Notes under the pieces: model-generated
Databases searched by the model: none
The model's input: only the letters and a program-made list of their open reading frames with translations
What the model was told of the DNA's origin: nothing
Translations under genes and position numbers: made by a program
Assembly: GCA_034521495.1 (NCBI GenBank)
Contig: JAXHMK010000015.1
Location: 1-64,000 of the forward strand
DNA length: 64,000 bases
Direction of reading: 5' to 3'
DNA from: Balneolaceae bacterium
Lineage (GTDB): Bacteria; Bacteroidota; Rhodothermia; Balneolales; Balneolaceae
Shown here: positions 34,058-42,257 of the stretch, in pieces
Position numbering within the stretch: the stretch's first letter is position 1
How the letters are laid out: each line of letters begins with the position of its first letter

Positions 34058-36295
34058 ATGAAGAATCCTTTTCGAAGAAATGCTCCTGATCAGGAGCATG
34101 TAATATCGCCACACAAAGGCGGTTTGGGTACCTTTGGAGGTGTATTTACTCCCTCTATTCTTACCATACTTGGGGTTATCATGTACCTTCGCTTTGGTTG
34201 GGTCGTTGGTAATGTCGGGCTGATAGGAACCCTTCTGATTGTTACGATAGCAACATCCATTACCTTTCTCACAGCCCTTTCCATAGCTGCTATTGCAACG
34301 GATCAGCGTGTTCGTATTGGCGGGGCTTATTATATGATCAGCCGCTCCCTGGGTATTGAATCGGGTGGGGCTATCGGAATTCCGCTTTATATTGCCCTGG
34401 CTTTTTCCGTGGCTCTCTACACTGTTGGTTTTGCCGAAAGTGTAGTCGGTGTATTTCCATCACTTGATATGCAAGTAGTAGGTATAATTACTACGGTTGG
34501 AGTAGCCGCATTGGCGCTAATCTCTGCAAAAGTGGCCATCCGTGCCCAGTACTTTATCATGTTTGGGATTGTATTATCGCTGTTATCCCTCGCTTTCGGG
34601 AGCCCGATTGAACAATCGAACATAGAGATGTGGGGGGCCTCTAATCAGAATTCGGAAGGATTCTGGGTTGTGTTTGCTGTGTTTTTCCCCGCTGTTACAG
34701 GTATTATGGCCGGGGTTAATATGTCGGGTGACCTGGAAAATCCGGCCAAATCAATACCCCGGGGTACATTTTATGCCATTGGGGTGGGATATCTGGTTTA
34801 TATGGCTTTACCCATTATTTTGGCAAACAGGGCCGATGCACTCACCCTGATTGAAGATCCGCTGATTATGCGCAGGATGTCGTATTGGGGAGATGCCATT
34901 CTGATTGGTGTTTGGGGAGCCACCTTGTCCAGTGCGGTGGGAAGCATTCTGGGAGCTCCGCGGGTGCTGCAGGCCCTTGCAAGAGACGGTGTGTTACCCC
35001 GCTGGCTCAGGTGGCTGGGGCGCGGCGACGGGGAAGACGACTCCCCCCGTATCGGTACTCTTCTTACATTAGCTGTTGCACTCGTTGCAGTATGGTTTGG
35101 GGATTTGAACCTGATTGCCCCTGTACTTACCATGTTTTTTCTAACCACCTATGGCGTATTAAATATTGCGGCCGGTATCGAACGGTTACTAAAAAGCCCT
35201 TCATTTCGTCCCAAATTCGAGGTCCACTGGTTTTTCTCCCTTTTGGGTGCTGTAGGATGTATCGCTGTTATGTTTTTAATCAATGCAGTGGCAACCGGTA
35301 TCGCATTTTTGTTCGTAATTATAATTTATACGTGGCTGCAGCAGCGGGAAATGAAAGCGGCCTGGGGAGATGTTAAAAATGGCATCTGGATGGCGATTAC
35401 TCGTGCAGGACTAATGCGTATCAGTGAAAGTGAGGAATCAAAAACCTGGCGGCCGCATCCCCTCGTACTTTCCGGAGCTCCAACGAAACGCTGGCATTTA
35501 ATTGAGCTTGCCTCTTTGCTAACCCACAATCGGGGAATCTTAACCACTGCCACTATTTTAACGACCAAGAATATTAGTTCCGAACGAAGAAAAAATATGG
35601 AGTCTAATATCCGAGAATTTTTAAATAAGCGAAGTGTCCAGAGTTTAGTCAGAGTAACAACGGCTCCCGATGCTTTTGAGGGCGGCAAACGACTGATAGA
35701 GTCGTATGGATTAGGTGCCTTGGTTCCAAACACGGTGATTTTAGGTGACAGTGAAAATGAAGAACACCGGGAAAAATATTGCGATATGATCGCCCATATT
35801 CACAACCAGCAACGGAATGTGATGGTGGTTCATGATAATGAAGAGAAAGGGTACGGAAATCGCAAATATATTGATATCTGGTGGGGCGGCTTAAAAGGGA
35901 ATGGCGGACTGATGATTATTCTTGCCTACTTGTTGCAAAGCAGCCGGAACTGGTATGACGCGGAAGTACGCCTCAAGATGGTGGTGGACGATAAAAAAGC
36001 AGAAGAAGATGCAAGAAGAAACCTGATACAAATTACGGATAAAATCCGTACCGGAGCTAAACCTGAGGTAATTGCTGCAAACGGACGTACTTTTAATGAA
36101 ATACTCCACGAATCATCCAGTGATGCTGATTTGATATTTCTTGGAATGGCCGAACCAGATAACAATTTTCCTACCTATTATAAAAGTTTACAGCAACGTT
36201 TAAGCGGGTTGCCTACCACTATTATGGTTTTGGCCGCTGAAGAAATTTCGTTCGGAGAGGTATTAATGCAGCAGGATAATTTCCAGGAAGAGTAG
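34058..36295 (+). CDS. SLC12-like cation-chloride cotransporter (APC superfamily)
   Basis: 745 residues. An N-terminal cytoplasmic start (KGGLGTFGGVFTPSILTILGVIMYLRFGWVVG) leads into about twelve membrane helices with ATDQRVRIGGAYYMISRSLG, PAVTGIMAGVNMSGDLENPAKSIPRGT and APRVLQALARDGVLP, hallmarks of the Na-K-Cl cotransporter family. The last 300 residues are a soluble regulatory domain (VQSLVRVTTAPDAFEGG; DIWWGGLKGNGGLMIILAYLL) as in that family. It probably moves K+ or Na+ together with Cl-, fitting a saline habitat. A possible C-terminal tail follows in another frame. Confidence 0.88.
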   Translation: MKNPFRRNAPDQEHVISPHKGGLGTFGGVFTPSILTILGVIMYLRFGWVVGNVGLIGTLLIVTIATSITFLTALSIAAIATDQRVRIGGAYYMISRSLGIESGGAIGIPLYIALAFSVALYTVGFAESVVGVFPSLDMQVVGIITTVGVAALALISAKVAIRAQYFIMFGIVLSLLSLAFGSPIEQSNIEMWGASNQNSEGFWVVFAVFFPAVTGIMAGVNMSGDLENPAKSIPRGTFYAIGVGYLVYMALPIILANRADALTLIEDPLIMRRMSYWGDAILIGVWGATLSSAVGSILGAPRVLQALARDGVLPRWLRWLGRGDGEDDSPRIGTLLTLAVALVAVWFGDLNLIAPVLTMFFLTTYGVLNIAAGIERLLKSPSFRPKFEVHWFFSLLGAVGCIAVMFLINAVATGIAFLFVIIIYTWLQQREMKAAWGDVKNGIWMAITRAGLMRISESEESKTWRPHPLVLSGAPTKRWHLIELASLLTHNRGILTTATILTTKNISSERRKNMESNIREFLNKRSVQSLVRVTTAPDAFEGGKRLIESYGLGALVPNTVILGDSENEEHREKYCDMIAHIHNQQRNVMVVHDNEEKGYGNRKYIDIWWGGLKGNGGLMIILAYLLQSSRNWYDAEVRLKMVVDDKKAEEDARRNLIQITDKIRTGAKPEVIAANGRTFNEILHESSSDADLIFLGMAEPDNNFPTYYKSLQQRLSGLPTTIMVLAAEEISFGEVLMQQDNFQEE

Positions 36296-36410
36296 AAAAA
36301 GATTTGAAAAAATTACCAAAGGGTGGAAAACGAAAGCGAGCGAGGGAATTAAACGTGTGAAAGAACAGCTTGGGCTAAGCACATCTCCGGATACAAGCGG
36401 AGAGAATTGA
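36288..36410 (+). pseudogene. Probable frameshifted C-terminal tail of the SLC12-like transporter
   Basis: The frame one base ahead of the transporter reads RKRFEKITKGWKTKASEGIK, then RVKEQLGLSTSPDTSGEN and a stop at 36408-36410. It looks like ordinary helical protein sequence, begins where the transporter stops, and has no start codon of its own. Dropping one base near 36287-36292 would fuse it to the transporter. Confidence 0.4.
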
Positions 36411-36488
36411 GCAAAACCCTCTTTTACAGACCCTGAAAAAAATCATTCTGAATTGAATTCAGAATCTCTAAGTTTTTTTTAGGCAGAT

Positions 36489-36566
36489 GGATAATGGGTG
36501 AATACTGAGATTTAATTGCAGTGAGGTGGATAATGGGTGAATACTGAGATTTAATTGCAGTGAGGA
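36489..36566. repeat. Two tandem copies of a 39-bp unit
   Basis: The unit begins GGATAATGGGTGAATACTGA and repeats at 36489 and 36528, differing only at the last base. It is non-coding. Confidence 0.85.
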
Positions 36567-36615
36567 GGTCTTCGGATGAATGCGTTAGCTAAGATTGACA
36601 GTGAGTTCTCGCACT

Positions 36616-36643
36616 CATCCGGTATTTGCCGGGTGGCTTTTTT
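36616..36643 (+). terminator. Terminator-like hairpin with T-run
   Basis: CATCCGG and CCGGGTG pair around TATTTG, then six T follow after GGC. It is downstream of the SLC12-like gene. Confidence 0.5.
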
Positions 36644-36661
36644 CTTTGAGGAAGGGAAATA

Positions 36662-36759
36662 AGACATGGTATTTTTAAGAAGTGGCAATGTATTTCTTAG
36701 CTGATAAAAAAATCTTGTTCAAAACAATACATTTATTTGGCAAGAAAAATACCATGTCT
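36662..36759. repeat. Hairpin element between convergent genes (family R4), copy 1
   Basis: Ends AGACATGGTATTTTT and AAAAATACCATGTCT are inverted. A sister copy at 40663-40759 has AGACATTGTATTTTT and AAAAATACAATGTCT, so the stem base pair changes on both sides together. Both copies lie between the 3' ends of convergent genes and may act as two-way terminators. Confidence 0.7.
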
Positions 36760-36770
36760 GATAAGGCTAC

Positions 36771-37412
36771 TTAACCAAATTCACATCTTACAAACAAAAA
36801 ATTCCACCAGCGATAGCCCCAGGTATCCTCCTCAATCACATCAAAATCATTTTCCGTCAACAGGTCTTTCAGTTCAGGAAGGGTCCGGCTGTTGATATTT
36901 TGAGGGGTGAGCCAGTCGATAAGTTTATTAGCAATTTTGAAGGAACCAACCCGATTCCAGTCCAGCAACCAAAGAGTTCCTCCGGGTTTAATAATCTTGC
37001 TGAAATTTTCCAGTACACGGGATTGATTGGTATAATAATGAAAGGAGTTCAGGCAGATAATTTGAGAAAATGAATCTTTATCAAAAGGTAACTCTTCCGA
37101 ATAGTAGCTGGTAAACTCAACCTCATCCCGATATCTCAATCGGTATTTTGCGCGTTCCTGCATATTAGAAGAGGGGTCATTTAGCACCAATCGTTCAAAC
37201 GGGCCAAACTTCTCCAGTATCTCCTGCGCCAACAGCCCGGTTCCGGCACTGCTATCTAAAATTTCATCACTTGAAGAGAGCTCTATTTTATCCAGAAATT
37301 TTTCATGCGTGTGTTGCAGATACGATTTGTATTGCCTGTCGTACTTTTCGGCAAGCTTGTCGTAATAGTGAACGGTTTTTTCTGATGCAGTATTCAAGAG
37401 CATTTGGTGCAA
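36771..37412 (-). CDS. Class I SAM-dependent methyltransferase
   Basis: 213 residues. Motif I is ILDSSAGTGLLAQEIL (about 51-66), an acidic turn LVLNDPSSNM follows, then FSQIICLNSFHYY and LENFSKIIKPGGTLWLLDW, which give the usual seven-strand Rossmann order. The protein opens with KTVHYYDKLAEKYDRQYKSYL, common to small-molecule and ubiquinone/menaquinone-like methyltransferases. The substrate is not visible. It converges with the SLC12-like transporter, with hairpin element R4 just beyond its stop. Confidence 0.82.
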   Translation of the reverse strand: MHQMLLNTASEKTVHYYDKLAEKYDRQYKSYLQHTHEKFLDKIELSSSDEILDSSAGTGLLAQEILEKFGPFERLVLNDPSSNMQERAKYRLRYRDEVEFTSYYSEELPFDKDSFSQIICLNSFHYYTNQSRVLENFSKIIKPGGTLWLLDWNRVGSFKIANKLIDWLTPQNINSRTLPELKDLLTENDFDVIEEDTWGYRWWNFLFVRCEFG

Positions 37413-37500
37413 ATTTGATTTGCTATCGCTAATGTAGTAACAAGTAAATTAATATAGTGTCAGGATCAATAAATCAATTTAATAGCCCACCTGAGAAGAG

Positions 37501-37552
37501 GCCACAAAAGCACAAAAACACTAAAAATTTTGTGATTTCGTGTTTTTGTGGC
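37501..37552. repeat. GCCAC-AAAGCACAAAAACAC palindrome (family R5), copy 1
   Basis: GCCACAAAAGCACAAAAACAC and its inverse GTGTTTTTGTGGC close a hairpin. A longer sister is at 38873-38958. It lies upstream of the methyltransferase start region. Confidence 0.7.
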
Positions 37553-37636
37553 TACCTGATTGGCTATAATTTTGTAAAGATTGTACCACTAACGATCTAT
37601 GTCCATTTTTTGTTCTGCAAAAAACTCCATTATTCC

Positions 37637-38683
37637 TCAAATAGTTTCAAAAGCTTCCGATGCAGCCTTAAAAGAACTGATGGAACCGGCCGCAACTTTT
37701 TCCTCTAAAACGGGGAGTTCTTTTTCAACTTTTGGATCCTGGAAAAAAGTCTCTTTCAGTTGGCCCTGGATCGCCTCATGCATCCAAAATACAGATTGTT
37801 CTTTTCGGTTTGATTCGAAATAGCCATTTTCTTTTGTGAGGGTAAAATACTTTTGAATTTCAGTCCACAACTCTTCAAGCCCAACTCTTTCAAGTGCTGA
37901 ACAGGTAACGACAGGCGGTTTCCACCCTGACTCGTGGGCGGGAAAAAGGGAGAGTGCATTTTTATACTCCTGCTTCGCCTGGTTTGCTTTCTCAATATTT
38001 TTTTCATCCGCTTTGTTAATGGCAATCATATCTGCCATCTCCATAATGCCGCGCTTGATGCCCTGTAACTCATCCCCGGCACCTGCGAGCATCAGCAGCA
38101 GAAAAAAATCGACCATCGACTGTACCGTGGTTTCGGATTGGCCCACCCCCACAGTTTCAACAAAAATGATATCGTAACCGGCCGCTTCACAGAGCAAAAT
38201 TATTTCGCGGGTTTTTCGTGCTACACCACCTAACGTGCCGCCGGTTGGTGAGGGGCGGACATACGCATTTTTATGTGCCGATAATTCCGGCATACGTGTT
38301 TTATCACCCAATATACTACCCTTGGATCGGCTGCTGCTGGGATCAACCGTGAGGACTGCCAACTTTTTGCCCTCCTCAAGCAGCTTCTTTCCAAGACTTT
38401 CGATAAATGTACTTTTCCCCACTCCCGGCACACCGGTAATTCCAATCCGGATAGAATTTCCCGTATCTTCAAGACAATCTTCGAGGATCTCCTCGCCCAA
38501 TTTACGGTACTCACCACGAGTGCTTTCAATCAGCGTGATAGCCTGGGAAAGTACGGTTCGATTGCCGGTCTTTATTCCATCCACAAACTCCTTCTTACTC
38601 TTCAGGGAACTTTTTTGTGCCCTAAAGTTTGGGTTGATGGAATCGGTAAATTTGGAATTAGATTTTTTGTCGGGTTTTGACAT
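37637..38683 (-). CDS. meaB: MeaB-like GTPase chaperone of methylmalonyl-CoA mutase
   Basis: 348 residues. G3E-family P-loop GTPase: Walker A GITGVPGVGKSTFIESLG, then AVLTVDPSSSRSKGSILGDKTRM, the Walker B/switch FVETVGVGQSE, and INKAD as the guanine-specificity motif. MeaB/ArgK proteins use GTP to protect methylmalonyl-CoA mutase and to gate loading of adenosylcobalamin. Both mutase subunits are encoded 4-9 kb away on the same strand, which supports the assignment, though TerC, DUF559 and other genes lie between. Confidence 0.92.
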   Translation of the reverse strand: MSKPDKKSNSKFTDSINPNFRAQKSSLKSKKEFVDGIKTGNRTVLSQAITLIESTRGEYRKLGEEILEDCLEDTGNSIRIGITGVPGVGKSTFIESLGKKLLEEGKKLAVLTVDPSSSRSKGSILGDKTRMPELSAHKNAYVRPSPTGGTLGGVARKTREIILLCEAAGYDIIFVETVGVGQSETTVQSMVDFFLLLMLAGAGDELQGIKRGIMEMADMIAINKADEKNIEKANQAKQEYKNALSLFPAHESGWKPPVVTCSALERVGLEELWTEIQKYFTLTKENGYFESNRKEQSVFWMHEAIQGQLKETFFQDPKVEKELPVLEEKVAAGSISSFKAASEAFETI

Positions 38684-38707
38684 AATGTAAAAAATGGTTT
38701 TAAAAAT

Positions 38708-38958
38708 TCTCCCCTTGAGGGGAGTCCGCCTTTAGGCGGGAGGGGTGTAAACGTGTGTATCCGAATTCACGTGAACACCCATCAAATAACTCCGCTGATC
38801 GCTCTGTCATTGTCTCCCCAAGGAGACATTATTACATCTTATTTAAAGTACAATCTTTAATACATTCATTTTGCCACTAAAGCACAAAAACACGAAAAGG
38901 TACATAGGAATTTAAACTTGATAATTTTTTCATTTTTGTGATTTCATGTTTTTGTGGC
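38708..38958. repeat. R1-family element followed by an R5 palindrome
   Basis: R1 copy at 38708-38829: CTCCCCTTGAGGGGAG, stem CCGCC-TTTA-GGCGG, GGAGGGGTGTAA, then GAACACCC and GTCTCCCCAAGGAGAC. R5 copy at 38873-38958: GCCACTAAAGCACAAAAACAC and inverted ATGTTTTTGTGGC. No gene is seen in 38684-38991. Confidence 0.72.
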
Positions 38959-38991
38959 GATTCTTAACAAAGTGTTAAATAAAGTGATTTT

Positions 38992-39597
38992 ATGATATTT
39001 AAAAGCTCCGAAATTCGATGGTTCTCGACAGGCAAAGAGATGCTGTGGAATTTTTATGTAAATCTGCAGGAGAAAGGTGAGGGTAACAGGGAGCCGGATC
39101 GGACCGATTATTATTTGAATTCACACAGCATAAACACGGGAATTAAAATCAGAGAGGGGAATCATGAGCTGAAAGTGAAGTGTGCGGAAGACGAAGAGCT
39201 TGATTTTGGGATCATGGAGCATTGGATCAAGTGGAGCAGATCCGAAGAGAAGAATATTCTCAACACGATTGACGATTCTATGCTCGGGGATTGGATATCC
39301 GTTAAAAAGAAACGTTTTAAGAAGACATACAAAATCATCAGCCAGGATAAAATTGAAATGAGTAAGGAGGGTTTTCCCGCCGAAGGTTGTGGAGCTGAAT
39401 TTACCGAGATTCAAATTCAGGGATTGGAAAAACCGTTTTACACTGTTGGACTTGAGGCTTTTAGTTCATCGAGCCGTGAGCGTGATAATTTGTTGAGTTT
39501 GATTAATCACCTGGATCTCGATTTTTCATCCTTCGATAAAAAAGATTCATATGGATATCCTGAATTTCTGAAAAGACTTGATCGCAAATCTGAATAA
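38992..39597 (+). CDS. Hypothetical protein, possibly CYTH-like
   Basis: 201 residues without signal peptide or membrane segment; not firmly recognised. Charged strands alternate (GIKIREGNHELKVKCAEDEE; IMEHWIKWSRSEE; WISVKKKRFKKTYKI), in a pattern that recalls the CYTH/triphosphate tunnel fold, with many Lys and Glu on successive strands. The C-terminus (FYTVGLEAFSSSSRERDNLLSLINHL) reads like a closing strand and helix. It lies 17 bases before the App1-like phosphatase gene on the same strand, so the two are probably one operon and may act on related phosphorylated substrates. Confidence 0.5.
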   Translation: MIFKSSEIRWFSTGKEMLWNFYVNLQEKGEGNREPDRTDYYLNSHSINTGIKIREGNHELKVKCAEDEELDFGIMEHWIKWSRSEEKNILNTIDDSMLGDWISVKKKRFKKTYKIISQDKIEMSKEGFPAEGCGAEFTEIQIQGLEKPFYTVGLEAFSSSSRERDNLLSLINHLDLDFSSFDKKDSYGYPEFLKRLDRKSE

Positions 39598-39614
39598 CCG
39601 CTCGAAACCCGAAT

Positions 39615-40661
39615 ATGCTGAAAGATTTAATCATAAAAGCAGAGAGGAGATATGATAAGGTAAAATACAGGGTGAAGAGCAGGCTCAATCTATTTAACGA
39701 CGTTATCCTGTTTCCATATCGCGGGTTTGGCAACCAGGACGATGCATTTCTTCGAGGGCGCGTGCTTGAGAAGGAGGAGATTATTCACGGTGATAAAGTT
39801 GTGCCAAATACGCTCTATTATAACCTGAAGAAAACATGGAAGCGATATGCCAGCGATGAAATTCCGGGCGTGGGTGTGAAGGGTACATTGAATGGAGTAG
39901 AGGCAGATTCCGTCAGTGATCATGAAGGCTATTTCGATCTTCATTTTAAAGATCTCCAAGCTATGAATCTTGATGATGGCTGGCATGATGTTGAATTAGA
40001 GATTACGCATATGCCGTTTAATCTGGATTTTGAACCGGAAACTATCGGCGAGATTTTCATCTCAAAACAAATAAATCCATTCGGCATAATTTCAGATATC
40101 GATGACACGATTATTCACACCGATATTATCAATAAAATTCAAATGGTATTGAATACAATTCGATACGATTCGGAAAATCGGGTGGCTTTTGAGGGGGTTC
40201 CCGAACTTTATCGGGCGCTGACCGTTGATAATGAAAATCCGCTTCTTTTTGTATCTGGCAGTTCGTACAACCTGTATGAAATGCTGGATACGTTTTGTCA
40301 GCTCAATGGTATTCCCAAAGCACCTTTTATGCTTCGTGATTTGGGATTTGGTCCAAGCCAGTGGATTAGGGAGAGCTCGTATTCTTTCAAAACCAAAAAT
40401 ATTAAAAAGATTCTGGAGGTTTACGATAGGTTGTCATTCATCCTGATTGGCGACAGTGGCGAACAAGACCCGGAGATTTACCTCAATATCCATAGAAAAT
40501 ATCCCGGCCGGGTGAAGGCGATATATATCCGCCATGTACACTCCGATGCCAGAAGGCGGGAGATCGCAGAGATGACAAAAGATCTGGATATTCCCTTTCT
40601 GTTGATGGAGGATTCTCATCAAGCGCTGGAGCATGCTGAGAGCAAGGGATGGGTTTCGTGA
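39615..40661 (+). CDS. App1-like (DUF2183) phosphatidate phosphatase family protein
   Basis: 348 residues. The HAD-like catalytic motif DIDDTI has the nucleophile Asp161 and Asp163 (IISDIDDTIIHTDI). Then come PLLFVSGSSYNLYEML, with the motif II serine, and SFILIGDSGEQDPEIY, the motif III/IV acidic pair. The first 150 residues form a beta-rich domain with FLRGRVLEKEEI and VGVKGTLNG, normal for DUF2183. Yeast App1 is a phosphatidate phosphatase; the bacterial substrate is not established. No membrane segment is seen. Confidence 0.87.
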   Translation: MLKDLIIKAERRYDKVKYRVKSRLNLFNDVILFPYRGFGNQDDAFLRGRVLEKEEIIHGDKVVPNTLYYNLKKTWKRYASDEIPGVGVKGTLNGVEADSVSDHEGYFDLHFKDLQAMNLDDGWHDVELEITHMPFNLDFEPETIGEIFISKQINPFGIISDIDDTIIHTDIINKIQMVLNTIRYDSENRVAFEGVPELYRALTVDNENPLLFVSGSSYNLYEMLDTFCQLNGIPKAPFMLRDLGFGPSQWIRESSYSFKTKNIKKILEVYDRLSFILIGDSGEQDPEIYLNIHRKYPGRVKAIYIRHVHSDARRREIAEMTKDLDIPFLLMEDSHQALEHAESKGWVS

Positions 40662-40662
40662 A

Positions 40663-40759
40663 AGACATTGTATTTTTTCTTATCAGCAAGCAAACTTGAT
40701 CAGCAGAAAAATACCTGCCAATTTTTAATCTTTTTAATTGCAAGAAAAATACAATGTCT
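40663..40759. repeat. Hairpin element between convergent genes (family R4), copy 2
   Basis: Ends AGACATTGTATTTTT and AAAAATACAATGTCT. It starts one base after the App1-like stop and ends 11 bases from the TerC stop. It is followed, as in copy 1, by CTGATAAG and then ACTTA. Confidence 0.7.
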
Positions 40760-40770
40760 GATAAGCAAAC

Positions 40771-41529
40771 TTACTCCGCCGGCCCATCCTCAAAACGTTT
40801 CCTTAATTTCACAGGCTCATCGGCATCTTTGTTTTTGCGGATTCGCATGTTGACCAGTTCAACTAAAAGCGAGAAAAATACCGCAAAGTAGATGTATCCT
40901 TTTGGTACGTGGAACTCAAACGCTTCAATCATCAGCATGAAACCGATCAAGATCAGGAAGGAGAGAGCGAGTACTTCCAGAGCAGGATGTTTTTTGATAA
41001 AGCTGCTGATTTTTTCGGCAAAGACAATCATCACACCGATTGCAATGGTGATGGCAATGATCATTAGCAGGACTTCCTCGGTTAAACCAATGGCGGTGAG
41101 GATACTGTCAAATGAAAAAATCACATCCAACGCCACAATCTGGAAAATAACCTGGCCAAATGTTGCGAGTTCTTTCTGTCCCTTTTCATCATGTTGCCCC
41201 TCCATTTTATGATGAATTTCAATTGTACTTTTAAAGATCAGGAATATCCCGCCAATAAAAAGAATGAGATCACGAAGGCTGAAACCCATCTCGAAAATAG
41301 TGAAAACAGGTTCTGTAAATCCAATAACCCAGCTGATACTGAGTAACATTGCAATACGAAATACGAGGGCCAGAACCAATCCGGTGGTACGTGCTTTTTG
41401 CTGCTGATGAACAGGCAGCTTGTTCGATACAATGGAGATGAAGATGATGTTATCGACTCCAAGAACAATTTCAAGAAAAGTTAAGGTGAGGAGAGCAATC
41501 CAGCTTTCGGGAGTCAGAAAAATTTCCAT
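40771..41529 (-). CDS. TerC-family membrane protein
   Basis: 252 residues with seven or so membrane helices. Family marks are LTFLEIVLGVDNIIFISIVSNKLP near the start and IVALDVIFSFDSILTAIGLTEEVL in the middle, two inverted halves with conserved acidic residues inside the membrane, and KHPALEVLALSFLILIGFMLM near the end. TerC proteins are tied to tellurite resistance and, in several bacteria, to export of manganese or loading of secreted metalloenzymes. The ion moved here is not visible. It is monocistronic. Confidence 0.88.
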   Translation of the reverse strand: MEIFLTPESWIALLTLTFLEIVLGVDNIIFISIVSNKLPVHQQQKARTTGLVLALVFRIAMLLSISWVIGFTEPVFTIFEMGFSLRDLILFIGGIFLIFKSTIEIHHKMEGQHDEKGQKELATFGQVIFQIVALDVIFSFDSILTAIGLTEEVLLMIIAITIAIGVMIVFAEKISSFIKKHPALEVLALSFLILIGFMLMIEAFEFHVPKGYIYFAVFFSLLVELVNMRIRKNKDADEPVKLRKRFEDGPAE

Positions 41530-41609
41530 GAATATAGATACTTGATATTAGGGTCAGTTTAATAAGCGAATATACAGATTGAGCGGGAGTTTTACAGGGC
41601 GCAAATAGA

Positions 41610-41733
41610 TCTCCCCTTGAGGGGAGTACCGCCTTTAGGCGGGGAGGGGTGTAAGGTACACATCCAAAATCACGCGGACACCCCTCAAATAACTCCGCTG
41701 AACGCTCCGTCATTGTCTCCCCTCAAGGGGAGA
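41610..41733. repeat. R1-family element at the 3' side of the DUF559 gene
   Basis: CTCCCCTTGAGGGGAG, stem CCGCC-TTTA-GGCGG, GGAGGGGTGT, then ACACCCCTCAAATAACTCCG and GTCTCCCCTCAAGGGGAG. It carries two perfect copies of the 12-base target core of the IS110 element (41614-41625 minus, 41718-41729 plus). Confidence 0.8.
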
Positions 41734-42102
41734 TCAGGTATTCAGCTCAATCCAGTCTTCAATGATTTTGACAACTTCATCTATGTTTTTACGAACGTCT
41801 ATTTCTTCAAATCTCAGAAATCGAATTCCGAGATCCTCTAATTCACTTTGTCTTTCTAAATCCTCTTCAGAAGTTTTAGAATGATCATGTGAACTTCCAT
41901 CAATTTCAATGGCTAATTGAAGTTCATGGCAAAAGAAATCAACAATATACTCGTGTATTGGAATTTGCCTGTGAAACTGATATCCAAGTTTTTTCCCTCT
42001 GATTTCCTGCCAAAGAAGGACTTCACCCAATGTCATATTTTTTCTCAGCTTCCTTGCCAGCTTCTTTAGTCTGGGGTTATAAGGATGAACTTTGTTTGGC
42101 AT
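41734..42102 (-). CDS. DUF559 endonuclease-like protein flanked by R1 repeats
   Basis: 122 residues. The PD-(D/E)xK core of the DUF559 family is seen as EYIVDFFC (Asp55) and LAIEIDGSSHD (Glu66, Asp68), followed by the typical ERQSELEDLGIRFLRFEEIDV helix-strand. The first 45 residues are the usual KKLARKLRKNMTLGEVLLWQEIRGKKLG. DUF559 relates to Vsr and other small endonucleases, and function is unproven. The stop codon lies inside the edge of an R1 repeat, and another R1 copy stands 28 bases upstream of the start, so gene and repeats may travel together. Confidence 0.85.
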   Translation of the reverse strand: MPNKVHPYNPRLKKLARKLRKNMTLGEVLLWQEIRGKKLGYQFHRQIPIHEYIVDFFCHELQLAIEIDGSSHDHSKTSEEDLERQSELEDLGIRFLRFEEIDVRKNIDEVVKIIEDWIELNT

Positions 42103-42129
42103 AGATTTCTTTATTGTTGTGATAAAAAT

Positions 42130-42250
42130 CTCCCCTCGAGGGGAGTACTCCGCTTTGCGGAGGGTGGGGTGTAGAAGTCGTGACTCAGTTGAACACCCCT
42201 CTGATAGACTCGCTGGACGCTCGCTAATCTGTCTCCCCTCGAGGGGAGAT
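42130..42250. repeat. R1-family element at the 5' side of the DUF559 gene
   Basis: CTCCCCTCGAGGGGAG, stem CTCCGC-TT-GCGGAG, GGTGGGGTGT, then AACACCCCTCTGATAG and GTCTCCCCTCGAGGGGAG. It ends eight bases from the mutase stop. Confidence 0.78.
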
Positions 42251-42257
42251 CAGGTGT

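Noticed and set aside
36489-36566. CRISPR array
   Set aside because: Only two units, directly adjacent without spacers, and no cas genes in the window.
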